Shown: positions 16,014-23,997 of the stretch, piece by piece
Layout of the letters: the number at the start of each line of letters is the position of its first letter
Position numbering within the stretch: position 1 is the stretch's first letter
NCBI RefSeq assembly: GCF_001758425.2
Contig: NZ_MDSS02000036.1
Span: forward strand, 1 to 36,688
Origin: Nesterenkonia sp. PF2B19
GTDB lineage: Bacteria; Actinomycetota; Actinomycetes; Actinomycetales; Micrococcaceae
Length of the DNA: 36,688 nt
Reading direction: 5' to 3'
Program-made: the position numbers and the translations under genes
The notes under the pieces: generated by a model
What the model was told of the DNA's origin: nothing
Databases searched by the model: none
The model's input: the letters and a program-made list of their open reading frames with translations, nothing else

Positions 16014-17734
16014 ACCAGCTCGACCTCTCTCTTCTGCAGCTCGGAATCGTCCACCCGGTGGCTCCACTGGGCGAAGGTCTCCCCCGTCTGTCGGCCGTCC
16101 AGGTACCGGCGGACCAGCAGCTCCACGTAGTCCACGAGCTCCTCCGCCGTGACCTTCAGCCCTCGCACAGTCCGGCCGAGACCGGCCTCATCGCGGTCCA
16201 CGAAGGTGAGCCCGCCGCCCAGGTGGACCTGGAAGCCGGGGGTCTTCTCCCCGTCGGCGTCGGGCAGCAGCTGCCCCTTCAGCCCGATGTCCGCGGTCTG
16301 GATGCGGGCGCAGGAGTTGGGGCAGCCGTTGATGTGCAGGGTGAGCCGCTCCGGCATCTGCTCGGCGACGTCGGCCAGCCGCTCCTCCAAGGCATCGATG
16401 GTCCGGGCCGCCGTGGTCTTGGTCTCCACGATGGCCAGCTTGCAGAATTCGATGCCGGTGCACGCGATGGTGGAGCGCCGGAAGACGCTGGGCCGGGGAT
16501 CCAGCCCCAGCTCGGCCAAGGCGGCACAGACCGTCTCGACGTCGTCTTCGGCGATGTCGAGGACCACGAGCTTCTGGTGCGGCGTGGTGCGCAGACGGTG
16601 GGAGCCGTGACGCTCCAGCAGGTCCGCCAGCTCGATCAGCAGCGTCCCGGAGACCCGACCCACGGTGGGGGTGACGCCGATGTAGCACCGGCCGTCCTTC
16701 TGCCGGTGCACGCCGACGTGGTCCCCGGGAGTGTCCGGGGCGGACGGGGCCGGCCCGTCGGTGAGCGTACGGCCCAGGTACTCGTCCTCGATGACCTGGC
16801 GGAACCTCTCCGGCCCCCATTCGGCCAGCAGGAACTTCAGCCGGGCCTTGTTGCGCAGGCGACGGAACCCGTAGTCGCGGAAGGTCTGGGTGACGGCATG
16901 CCAGACCTCGGCGGCCTCCTCCTGGCGGACGAAGACTCCCAGTCGCTCGGCCAGCCGGGCGTTGGTGGAGAGCCCGCCGCCGACCCACAGGTCGTAGCCG
17001 GGGCCATGCTCCGGGTGCACGACGCCCACCAGGGCGAAGTCGTTGATCTCGTGGACCACGTCCTGGCTGGGGTGTCCGGTGATCGCCGACTTGTACTTCC
17101 GCGGCAGGTTCGCGAGCTCGGGATCGCCGATGTAGAGCCGAGCGATCTCCTGGATGACAGGGGTGGGGTCGATGATCTCATCGGCGGCGATGCCGGCCAC
17201 CGGGGAGCCCAGGATCACTCGGGGGGTGTCTCCGCAGGCCTCGGTGGTGCCCAGGCCGACTGCTTCGAGGCGGCGCCAGATCTCCGGGACGTCCTCCACG
17301 GCCACCCAGTGCAGCTGGATGTTCTGCCGGTCGGTCACATCGGCGGTGTCCCGGGCGAAGTCTCGGGAGATCTCCCCGATGACACGCAGCTGCTCGGTGG
17401 TGAGGGCGCCGCCGTCGATGCGGACCCGCAGCATGAAGAACTTGTCGTCCACCTCTTCGGGCGGCAGCGAGTTGTGGGCCCCGGCCGGCACGCCGGGGCG
17501 ACGCTGGGTGTAGAGGCCCCACCAGCGAAAGCGGCCGCGGAGGTCGTCCGGGTCGATCGAGTCGAAGCCCTGCTTCGAGTAGATCGTCTCGATGCGCTCC
17601 CGGACGTTCAGCCCGTTGTCGGCCTGCTTGAACTCTTCATTGTGGTTCAGCGGCTCGGTGCCGTCGACCTTCCACTGCCCGTTCGGGCGCTTCTTCGGCC
17701 GGCGGGCGGACACGGCGGACACGTCAGTGCTCAT
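16010..17734 (-). CDS. sir: Ferredoxin-dependent sulfite reductase (NirA/SirA family)
   Basis: Siroheme and [4Fe-4S] enzyme carrying out the six-electron reduction of sulfite to sulfide; 574 residues. The cluster/siroheme ligands are Cys425 and Cys431 (ACTGIEFCK) with Cys471 and Cys475 (INGCPNSCARIQ). The ferredoxin-side half shows RGRFRWWGLYTQR and DVTDRQNIQLHWV. Tyr75 and Cys167 (TTEACGDTPR) are 92 residues apart, the same spacing as the Tyr69-Cys161 cross-link described in Mycobacterium tuberculosis SirA, which argues for sulfite over nitrite. It is the first gene of the sulfur operon, with a strong GGAGGAG ribosome site directly abutting the SAM riboswitch. The gene is intact. Confidence 0.95.
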   Translation of the reverse strand: MSTDVSAVSARRPKKRPNGQWKVDGTEPLNHNEEFKQADNGLNVRERIETIYSKQGFDSIDPDDLRGRFRWWGLYTQRRPGVPAGAHNSLPPEEVDDKFFMLRVRIDGGALTTEQLRVIGEISRDFARDTADVTDRQNIQLHWVAVEDVPEIWRRLEAVGLGTTEACGDTPRVILGSPVAGIAADEIIDPTPVIQEIARLYIGDPELANLPRKYKSAITGHPSQDVVHEINDFALVGVVHPEHGPGYDLWVGGGLSTNARLAERLGVFVRQEEAAEVWHAVTQTFRDYGFRRLRNKARLKFLLAEWGPERFRQVIEDEYLGRTLTDGPAPSAPDTPGDHVGVHRQKDGRCYIGVTPTVGRVSGTLLIELADLLERHGSHRLRTTPHQKLVVLDIAEDDVETVCAALAELGLDPRPSVFRRSTIACTGIEFCKLAIVETKTTAARTIDALEERLADVAEQMPERLTLHINGCPNSCARIQTADIGLKGQLLPDADGEKTPGFQVHLGGGLTFVDRDEAGLGRTVRGLKVTAEELVDYVELLVRRYLDGRQTGETFAQWSHRVDDSELQKREVELV

Positions 17735-17740
17735 GCTCCT

Positions 17741-17821
17741 CCATCGCTCCTGGCGTTAGCACCCGGCTCTCCCGGGTTGCTGCGGCGTCGTCGAGCCAGA
17801 TCTCTCAGCCGCTCTGGATGG
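17741..17821 (-). ncRNA. SAM riboswitch (SAM-I/SAM-IV clan) controlling the sulfur operon
   Basis: Read on the minus strand, the leader shows the S-box order: CCAUC (P1 5' side), AGAGCGGCUGAGAGAU, GGCUCGACGACGCCGC closing P2 (GCGGC/GCCGC) with a kink-turn-like internal loop, GCAACC, a P3 hairpin CCCGG/CCGGG, GGUGCUAA, a short P4 and GAUGG (P1 3' side). The 3' strand of P1 runs straight into the GGAGGAG ribosome site of sir. SAM binding would stabilise P1 and mask the site, shutting off sulfite reductase and probably the coupled genes when SAM is plentiful. No terminator hairpin with a T-run is visible, so control at translation is more likely. Class within the SAM clan is uncertain. Confidence 0.85.
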
Positions 17822-17832
17822 TTGCTGGTGTG

Positions 17833-17911
17833 AGCACCACGCTACTGGACGCCAGACGGAAAACGAAGATTCCACGTCATATGTCGTCATCTATGTTCAT
17901 GTGTTCATATG
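17833..17911 (-). promoter_or_regulatory. Promoter and AT-rich operator region of the sulfur operon
   Basis: On the minus strand TAGCGT (about 17847-17842) is a candidate -10 box with TTCGTT 17 bases upstream, placing the start of transcription just before the riboswitch. Further upstream, 17878-17911 is strikingly AT-rich, bounded by CATATG at each end and containing repeated ATGAACA-like words. This looks like a binding region for a transcription factor, possibly a sulfur regulator; none is encoded nearby. Confidence 0.45.
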
Positions 17912-17987
17912 AGTTGCGCGACGGAGTGAGACCTCCCGCAGACACGCGCCATCGACTCCCCGGCGAGGCCGGGCCCTGCTCCGCGGC

Positions 17988-18950
17988 TCAGGCCTCGTCG
18001 AGGCCCTTCTCCGCCAGCCAGTCGGCGGCGACGTCGGCGGCCGACGCCTGGTCGTCCACACTGACGGCGTTGAGCCCGTTGAGCTCCTCCTGCGTCAGTT
18101 CGGCCGTGACCTCCTCGATGAGCGCCGCGGCGTCGTCCCCCACAGAGTCGGAGACCAGCGGGAGGATGTTCTGCGGCAGCACCAGATCCTCCGGGTCCTC
18201 CAGCATGACGAGGCCGTTCTCCTCGATGGCTGGATCGGCGGAATAGATGTCGGCCACCTGAACGTCCCCGTCGAGCAGCGCCTGCACGGTCAGCGGCCCA
18301 CCGGAGTCCTCCACCGGGACCAGGGTGACCTCCACCCCGTAGACCTCCTGCAGACCCTCAGGGCCGTAGGGACGAGTCTCGAACTCCGAGTTCGCCGCGA
18401 TCCGCAGATCCTCATCCACGTTCGCAAGGTCACCGACGCTGCGCAGCTGATGCTCCTGTGCGAACTCCGCGGTCACCACGAAGCTGTCCTGATCGGTGGC
18501 CTCCGCCGGCTCCAGGGCGCTGATCCCCTCCGGGAGGCTCTGCTCCAGTCCGGCGAGGATCTCCTCCAGGTCGGAGGCCTCAGCCTCCGCGTCCACGTAC
18601 TGCAGCAGGTTCCCGGCATATTCGGGGAACACGTCGATGTCCCCGGCCTCCAGCTCCGGCATGTAGACCTCGCGCTGGCCGATGTCGAACTGCCGGTCCA
18701 CCTCGTGGCCGCCCGCCTCGAGCCGCTGGGCGTAGAGCTCCGCGATGATGGTGTTCGAGTAGTACTGCTGGGAGCCGACCACCAGCGCGCCGCCCTCGGC
18801 GCCGGCGTCGTCGTCTCCCCCGTCCGCCAAGGGATCCTCGGCCCCGCAGGCGCTGAGAGCCAGCGCGGCAAGTCCCAGCAGGGCGGCGGAGACGAGGGCA
18901 GGACGGCCGAGACGGCCGGGGGCGGGGCTCGAGCAGGACACGGGGACCAT
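17988..18950 (-). CDS. opuCC: Glycine betaine/choline ABC transporter substrate-binding lipoprotein
   Basis: Binding protein of an OpuC/OsmU-type osmoprotectant importer, 320 residues. The signal peptide ends in the lipobox LSAC with Cys35, so the protein is anchored outside the membrane. After an Asp/Gly-rich linker come LVVGSQQYYSNTIIAELYAQRLE, FDIGQREVYMPELEAGDIDVFPEYAGNLLQY, SFVVTAEFAQEH, and VADIYSADPAIEENGLVMLEDPEDL, all OpuAC/ProX-like landmarks. The ligand could be betaine, choline, carnitine or proline betaine. The ribosome site is AGGAGAGG. It is the last gene of the ABC operon, 13 bases after the second permease. Confidence 0.9.
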   Translation of the reverse strand: MVPVSCSSPAPGRLGRPALVSAALLGLAALALSACGAEDPLADGGDDDAGAEGGALVVGSQQYYSNTIIAELYAQRLEAGGHEVDRQFDIGQREVYMPELEAGDIDVFPEYAGNLLQYVDAEAEASDLEEILAGLEQSLPEGISALEPAEATDQDSFVVTAEFAQEHQLRSVGDLANVDEDLRIAANSEFETRPYGPEGLQEVYGVEVTLVPVEDSGGPLTVQALLDGDVQVADIYSADPAIEENGLVMLEDPEDLVLPQNILPLVSDSVGDDAAALIEEVTAELTQEELNGLNAVSVDDQASAADVAADWLAEKGLDEA

Positions 18951-18963
18951 CCTCTCCTGGAGC

Positions 18964-19626
18964 TCAGTGGATCCCGGGGATCCTCCTGAGAATCCGTAGG
19001 GCTGCGATGAACAGGGCGTCGACGAGGATCGCCACGGCGATGACCACGAGGGACGCTCCCAGCATCATGGCATAGTCATGGTTGCGCAGGCCCAGGAACA
19101 GCGGCCGCCCCAGTCCCCCGGCCCCCACGTAGGCGGCCAGGGTGGCGGTGGCGATGACCTGCAGGGTTGCCAGACGCACCCCGCCCAGGATCAGCCGCAG
19201 CCCCAGCGGCACCTCCACGGTCACCAGCACCTGCCACGGGCTGAGCCCCTGGGCGCGCGCGGCGTCGACCACGCGGCGGTCCACCGCCTCCACCCCCGAA
19301 TAGGCGCCGGCGATGATCGAGGGCACCGCCAGGACCACGAAGGCGATCATCGGGGCCTTCAGCCCGATCCCCACCGCGAGGCCGGCCAAGGTGATGATCC
19401 CCAGGGTCGGCAGAGCACGGGCGGCCCCGGTGGAGAGCACGGCCAGCGCCCGGCCCCGCCCGGTGTGGCCGATGACCAGCCCGGCAGGAAGGGCGATCGC
19501 CGTGGACAGCACCAGCGCCAGCAGGGTGTACCAGAGGTGCTCGGCCGTGCGGACTCCGAGACCACCCGGACCCGCCCAGGACTCGGCGCTGAGGACCCAC
19601 TGCAGCGCCTCCATCAGATGGGTCAT
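18964..19626 (-). CDS. Osmoprotectant ABC transporter permease
   Basis: Membrane subunit of 220 residues with about five spans. It contains WYTLLALVLSTAIALPAGLVIGHTGRG, ARALPTLGIITLAGLAVGIG, VVLAVPSIIAGAYSGVEAVDRRVVDAARAQGLSPWQ (the EAA coupling loop toward the ATPase) and LQVIATATLAAYVGAGGLGRPLF. This is the OpuCB/OpuCD (ProW-like) family. Its ATG overlaps the end of the preceding permease gene by 4 bases, and the pair presumably forms the heterodimeric channel. Confidence 0.9.
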   Translation of the reverse strand: MTHLMEALQWVLSAESWAGPGGLGVRTAEHLWYTLLALVLSTAIALPAGLVIGHTGRGRALAVLSTGAARALPTLGIITLAGLAVGIGLKAPMIAFVVLAVPSIIAGAYSGVEAVDRRVVDAARAQGLSPWQVLVTVEVPLGLRLILGGVRLATLQVIATATLAAYVGAGGLGRPLFLGLRNHDYAMMLGASLVVIAVAILVDALFIAALRILRRIPGIH

Positions 19627-20276
19627 GAGCCGGCCCGCCTCGCCTGGGTACGCTGCCAGGGCATCGCCAGCCGGCCCAGGCCCACCAGCAGCAGGTCCAC
19701 GACGACGGCGAGCAGCACGGTCATGATGATGCCGGCGGCGATGGACGGCACGATGCCACGCTGGAACCCGTCGGTGAACAGGGAGCCGAGGCTCGCCACA
19801 CCCAGGACCGCGGAGACGCTGACCAGACTGATGGTGCTCACGGAGACCACCCGCAGCCCCGCCAGCAGCGCAGGCCCGGCCAGAGGCAGCTCCACTGTGA
19901 GGAAGGCGCCCCAGCGGGACTGCCCGACCGCGACCGCGGCCAGCCGGACGTCCTGGGAGACCGCGCCGAAGGCATCCGCGGCGGAACGGACCATCAGCGC
20001 CAGACCGAACAGCGTGAGCGCGACGATCACATTGAGAGCGTCCCGCACCCCGGTCCCGATGAGGATCGGCAGGACGATGAACAGCGGCAGCGACGGAATC
20101 GCATAGAGCAGACCCGCCGAGCCCAGGAGAGGCTCACGCAGGCGTCCGAGCCGATCGGCGACACGCCCCAACGGAAGGGCCAGCAGGAACGCCGCTGCGA
20201 CGGCGGGAAGGCTGAGCAGCAGATGGTCGACCGTCAGGCTCAGGATGCGCGGCAGGTTCGCCAGGGCCCAGTCCAT
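19623..20276 (-). CDS. Osmoprotectant ABC transporter permease
   Basis: Second membrane subunit, about 217 residues from the ATG at 20276, which overlaps the ATPase stop as TGATG; a TTG two codons upstream is possible but less likely. Landmarks are LLYAIPSLPLFIVLPILIGTG, MVRSAADAFGAVSQDVRLAAVAVGQSRWGAFLTVELPLAGPALLAG (EAA loop) and VSVSAVLGVASLGSLFTDGF. It belongs to the same family as the next gene, with which it likely pairs in the membrane. Confidence 0.9.
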   Translation of the reverse strand: MDWALANLPRILSLTVDHLLLSLPAVAAAFLLALPLGRVADRLGRLREPLLGSAGLLYAIPSLPLFIVLPILIGTGVRDALNVIVALTLFGLALMVRSAADAFGAVSQDVRLAAVAVGQSRWGAFLTVELPLAGPALLAGLRVVSVSTISLVSVSAVLGVASLGSLFTDGFQRGIVPSIAAGIIMTVLLAVVVDLLLVGLGRLAMPWQRTQARRAGS

Positions 20277-21133
20277 CAGCAACCTTCTGGCGACGGGGCC
20301 GCAGGCTCCGTGCCGTCCTCTCCCTCGATCAGCCCGACCGGTCTCCCGGTGTCGTCGACGACCGTCCAGCCGCCGCCGACCCGCGGGGAGGCATGCAGCC
20401 GCCGCCGTCCGTCCTGCAGCCCCAGGAATCGGGAGACGAAGGCGTCGGCGGGCTCCTCCACCAGCTCCCGGGGCGTGCCGATCTGGGCCACCTCCCCGCC
20501 GCTGCGCAGCACGACGATCTGATCCCCCAGGGCGAGTGCCTCGTCGATGTCATGGGTGACGAAGATGATGGTCTTGCGCAGCTGAACCTGCAGGCGCCTC
20601 AACTGGGACTGCAGCTCCACCCGGACCAGCGGGTCCACCGCGCCGAAGGGCTCGTCCATGAGCAGGATGTTGGGGTCGTCGGCCAGGGCGCGCGCCACGC
20701 CGACCCGCTGCTGCTGCCCTCCGGAGAGCTGGGCCGGGTATCGACGTGCCAGCTCGGGGGCCAGGTCCACCAACTCCATCAGGTCACGAGCCCGCTCCTG
20801 CGCGGCACCCCGGGAGACACCATTGAGACGCGGAACGGTGGCGATGTTGTCCACCACCCGGCGGTGCGGCATGAGCCCGGAGTGCTGCATGACATAGCCG
20901 ATGCTGCGCCTCAGCTGCACCGGCGGTCGCGAGGACACCGTCTCCCCATCGATGCGGACCTCACCTGAGGTCGGCTCCACCATCCGATTGACCATTCGCA
21001 GCAGGGTGGTCTTGCCGCATCCGGAGGACCCCAGCAGCACCGTGGTGGTGTGGGAGGGGACCGTCAGGCTGAAGTCCCGGACCGCCGTCGTGCCGTCCGG
21101 GTAGGTCTTGGTGACATGGTCGAACTCGATCAT
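20276..21133 (-). CDS. opuCA: Osmoprotectant ABC transporter ATP-binding protein
   Basis: ATPase subunit of the osmoprotectant importer, 285 residues. It shows IEFDHVTKTYPDGTTAV, Walker A GSSGCGKTT, YVMQHSGLMPHRRVVDNIATVPRL (QAT-family Q-loop), LSGGQQQRVGVARAL, ILLMDEPFGAVDPLVR and FVTHDIDEAL. OpuCA and ProV usually run to 370-400 residues with two CBS domains that sense ionic strength; here the protein stops after a single short stretch, WTVVDDTGRPVGLIEGEDG, so a full CBS pair is absent. The ATG overlaps the stop of the upstream methyltransferase gene (ATGA). Confidence 0.93.
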   Translation of the reverse strand: MIEFDHVTKTYPDGTTAVRDFSLTVPSHTTTVLLGSSGCGKTTLLRMVNRMVEPTSGEVRIDGETVSSRPPVQLRRSIGYVMQHSGLMPHRRVVDNIATVPRLNGVSRGAAQERARDLMELVDLAPELARRYPAQLSGGQQQRVGVARALADDPNILLMDEPFGAVDPLVRVELQSQLRRLQVQLRKTIIFVTHDIDEALALGDQIVVLRSGGEVAQIGTPRELVEEPADAFVSRFLGLQDGRRRLHASPRVGGGWTVVDDTGRPVGLIEGEDGTEPAAPSPEGC

Positions 21134-22041
21134 GACGCAGCACCCTCACGCTGGCCCTCGATGTCAGCCGACGCAGCAGACGGAGGATCCGCCCGGTGGA
21201 CCTCGGCGTGGTCGCCCAGACGCCGGGCCATGACGTCGACCGCCTGCGGTGAGGAGTCGATGCAGACGAACCGGCGGCCGGTCTCCGCAGCGGCGGCCCC
21301 CAGCGTGCCCGAGCCCGCAAAGAAGTCCAGCACCCAGTCGCCCGGTCGGGAGGAGGCCTGCACCATGCGGCGTACGAGCCCCACGGGCTTCTGCGTGGGA
21401 TAGCCGGTCTTCTCCCGACCCGTGGGCGAGACGATGGTGTGCCACCAGACGTCGGTGGGCAGCTTGCCCCGGGCGGCCTTCTCCGGGGTCACCAGGCCCG
21501 GAGCCATGTACGGTTCGCGATCGACCTCGGCGGAGTCGAAGTGGTAGCGCTGAGGATCCTTGACATAGACCAGGATCGTCTCGTGCTTGGTCGGCCAGCG
21601 CTTCTTCGTCCGGGCACCATAGTCATAGGCCCAGACGATCTCATTGAGGAAGCAGTCGCGGCCGAAGATCGCATCGCACATGACCTTCGCGTAGTGCACC
21701 TCGCGATAGTCCAGGTGCAGGTACAGGGTCCCGGTGTCATCCAGCAGACGCCAGGCCTCGAGCAGTCGAGGCTCCAGAAAGTCCCAGTAGTCCGGGAAGG
21801 AGTCGTCGTAGGCGGCCAGCAGCTCACGGAAGGTGTCGTAGCTGCGACCGGCGAACCCCACCCGTCCGCCGCCGTCGTGCCGCCGGACGGAGGTCGTGCG
21901 GACCGACCGCTGGGCCCGCCCCGTGTTGAAGGGCGGGTCCAGGTAGATCATCGCGAAGGCCCCGTCGGGGAGCCGCCGCAGGTGCTCGAGGTTCTCGCCC
22001 TCGAGCACGAGCGACGGACCGTCCACGGCGAAGGTCGTCAT
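21130..22041 (-). CDS. Orphan site-specific DNA methyltransferase (N6-adenine or N4-cytosine, beta class)
   Basis: SAM-dependent DNA methylase of 303 residues with no restriction nuclease gene beside it. Motif IV is DPPF at 35-38 (MIYLDPPFNTG), and motif I comes late as DWVLDFFAGSGTLGAAA, the order of the beta class (PF01555); TQKPVGLVRRMV before motif I is also typical. DPPF rather than SPPY favours adenine N6 as the target, but the base cannot be fixed by eye. The region between the motifs (about 100-200, including WAYDYGARTKKRWPTKHETILVYVKD) would hold the target-recognition part. It sits 28 bases after the corrected helicase stop and overlaps opuCA by 4 bases, so it is transcribed with transporter and helicase genes. 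A housekeeping or epigenetic role is likelier than restriction. Confidence 0.9.
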   Translation of the reverse strand: MTTFAVDGPSLVLEGENLEHLRRLPDGAFAMIYLDPPFNTGRAQRSVRTTSVRRHDGGGRVGFAGRSYDTFRELLAAYDDSFPDYWDFLEPRLLEAWRLLDDTGTLYLHLDYREVHYAKVMCDAIFGRDCFLNEIVWAYDYGARTKKRWPTKHETILVYVKDPQRYHFDSAEVDREPYMAPGLVTPEKAARGKLPTDVWWHTIVSPTGREKTGYPTQKPVGLVRRMVQASSRPGDWVLDFFAGSGTLGAAAAETGRRFVCIDSSPQAVDVMARRLGDHAEVHRADPPSAASADIEGQREGAAS

Positions 22042-22069
22042 CTCCAGGTCCGCACCGGCCCGCGGGAGC

Positions 22070-23723
22070 TCAGTCCGCGGAGCCTGCCGTCGAGCCGGAG
22101 CCCGACCCGGAGCGGCGGCGACGACGACGGCGACGCTGGCCAGCCCGAGCCGCCCGAGCCGCCCTCGGCAGAGGAGGCACCGCCGGAGCTCTGCTGACTC
22201 TGCTGACTCTGCTGACTCTGCTGATCCTGCCCGCCTGCGGAGTCCGATCGGCGACGCGACCGCGACCGACCGCCCCGAGAGCCGCCCTCGCCCCGCGAAC
22301 CCCCCTCGCCCCGAGAGCCGGAGCGGGAGCCGCGACCCTCGCGGGAGCCACCCCGCTCCTTCTTCGCCGAGGGACCTCCGAGGTCCTCGAGACGCTCGTC
22401 GCCCAGGCCCGTCTTCGATCGCTTGTGCCGCGGCAGCCGCCCCTTGGTCCCCTTCGGGATGTCGAGGTCGGTGAACAGGTGCGGCGAGGAGGAGTAGGTC
22501 TCCACCGGCTCGTCGATGCCGAGGTCCAGCGCGCGGTTGATCAGCTTCCAGCGCGGGACGTCCTCCCAGTCCACGAAGGTCACCGCGGTGCCCTTCTGCC
22601 CGGCCCGGCCGGTCCGGCCGATCCGGTGGAGGTAGGTCTTCTCGTCGTCGGGAGCGTTGAGGTTGATGACATGGGTGACGTCGGTGACGTCGATGCCGCG
22701 GGCGGCGACATCGGTGGCGACGAGCACGTCGATCTTCTCGTTGCGGAACGCCCGCAGCGCCTGCTCCCGCGCACCCTGGCCCAGGTCACCGTGGATGGCG
22801 CCGGCTGCGAAGCCGCGGGCGATGAGCTCGGTGGAGAGCTTGTCGGCCTGCCGCTTGGTGCGGGTGAAGATGATCGTGCGTCCTCGGCCCTCGGCCTGCA
22901 GGATGCGGGCCACGACCTCGTCCTTGTCCAGGTGGTGGGCCCGGTAGACGACCTGACGGATGTCCTTCTTGGTGACCCCCTCGTCGGCAGGGTCGGCGGC
23001 GCTGATGTGCGTCGGCTTGGTCATGTAGCGCCGCGCCATGGCGACGACCGGACCCGGCATGGTCGCCGAGAACAGCATCGTCTGGCGCACGGCCGGCAGC
23101 GCGCCGAGGATCGTCTCCACGTCGGGCAGGAAACCCAGGTCGAGCATCTCGTCGGCCTCGTCCAGGACCACGATGTTGACGTTCTTCAGTTTCAGGTGGC
23201 GCTGCCGGTGCAGGTCGATGAGCCGCCCGGGGGTGCCGACGACGATCTCGACGCCGCGCTGCAGCTCCTCGATCTGCGGCTCATAGGCCCGTCCGCCGTA
23301 GATGGTGGCGACCCGCACGCCGCGCTTGGCGCCGGCGACCTTGATGTCTTCGGCCACCTGGACGGCGAGCTCACGGGTGGGGGCGACCACCAGCGCCTGC
23401 GGGGCGCCCGGGGAGGGCATCTCGTCGAAGCCGGGGTCGTGGGGCGCGGTCACGCGCTGGATGGCGGGTATGCCGAAGCCGAGGGTCTTGCCCGTTCCGG
23501 TCTTGGCCTGCCCGATGATGTCATAGCCGCCCAGGGCGATCGGCAGCGTCTCCGCCTGGATGGGGAACGGTGTGATGATCCCCTTCTCAGCGAGCGCCTC
23601 GACGATCTCGGGGCGGACGTTGAAGTCGGCGAAGGTCACCGTGGGCTCGGCGGTCTCGCCGCCGTCGACCTGCACGGTGCCTTCGGCCGATTCAGCTGTC
23701 TGTTCAGTCATAGATTCTTTCAT
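22070..23723 (-). CDS. deaD: DEAD-box ATP-dependent RNA helicase, frameshifted in the extreme C-terminus
   Basis: Unwinds structured RNA, probably in ribosome assembly or RNA decay. Motifs in order: Q-motif region FADFNVRPEIVEALAEKGI...PFPIQ (31-55), AKTGTGKT 73-80, APTREL near 114-119, TPGR 164-167, DEAD 188-191, SAT 219-221, DVAARGIDVTDVTHVIN and HRIGRTGR. The C-terminal 130 residues are disordered and basic, with SRGEGGSRGEGGSRGG repeats and a QQSQQSQQS run encoded by a 9-base repeat. Near 22142 one extra base shifts the frame; without it the protein ends with an arginine run and SGSGSTAGSAD at a TGA at 22070, instead of overrunning the methyltransferase start. The ATG at 23723 overlaps the DUF3107 stop (ATGA); ATG 23711 is an alternative. 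Confidence 0.9.
22192..22227. repeat. 9-base tandem repeat in the helicase tail
   Basis: Three exact units of TGCTGACTC and a degenerate fourth encode the Gln-Gln-Ser run of the DEAD-box protein on the minus strand. Such a repeat can slip and change the length of the disordered tail without breaking the frame. Confidence 0.8.
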
Positions 23724-23953
23724 TCGGCGACTGCGGCGAAGCCGACAGTCTGCTTGGTGTCGGAGCCGATCTCCACATACCCGATGCTGGCGACCGGCAC
23801 CACGATCTTCTTCTCACGGCGGTCGGTGAGGGTCAGCAGCGGCTTGGCGTTCTCCACCGCGTCAGCCACCGTCTTCTCGACGTCCTCCGCTGAGGCGTCG
23901 GTCTCGATGACGATCTCGCGGGAGACGTTCTGGACTCCGATACGAACTTCCAT
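23720..23953 (-). CDS. DUF3107 family protein
   Basis: Small acidic cytosolic protein of 77 residues, MEVRIGVQNVSREIVIETDASAEDVEKTVADAVENAKPLLTL and ending with KKIVVPVASIGYVEIGSDTKQTVGF, which matches the actinobacterial DUF3107 pattern throughout. Function is unknown. The ATG at 23953 has a GGAG ribosome site; longer frames upstream have no similarity pattern. It overlaps the helicase start by 4 bases, and the TetR gene lies 44 bases upstream on the same strand. The TetR-DUF3107-helicase order is conserved in relatives as far as I recall. Confidence 0.88.
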   Translation of the reverse strand: MEVRIGVQNVSREIVIETDASAEDVEKTVADAVENAKPLLTLTDRREKKIVVPVASIGYVEIGSDTKQTVGFAAVAE

Positions 23954-23997
23954 GCCACTCCTTCGGCTCGGCGCGATCTGTGCCGCTCCGATACTAC

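Noticed and set aside
21130-22041. Restriction-modification system
   Set aside because: No nuclease or specificity gene lies nearby; the neighbours are a transporter and a helicase of the DEAD-box RNA type.
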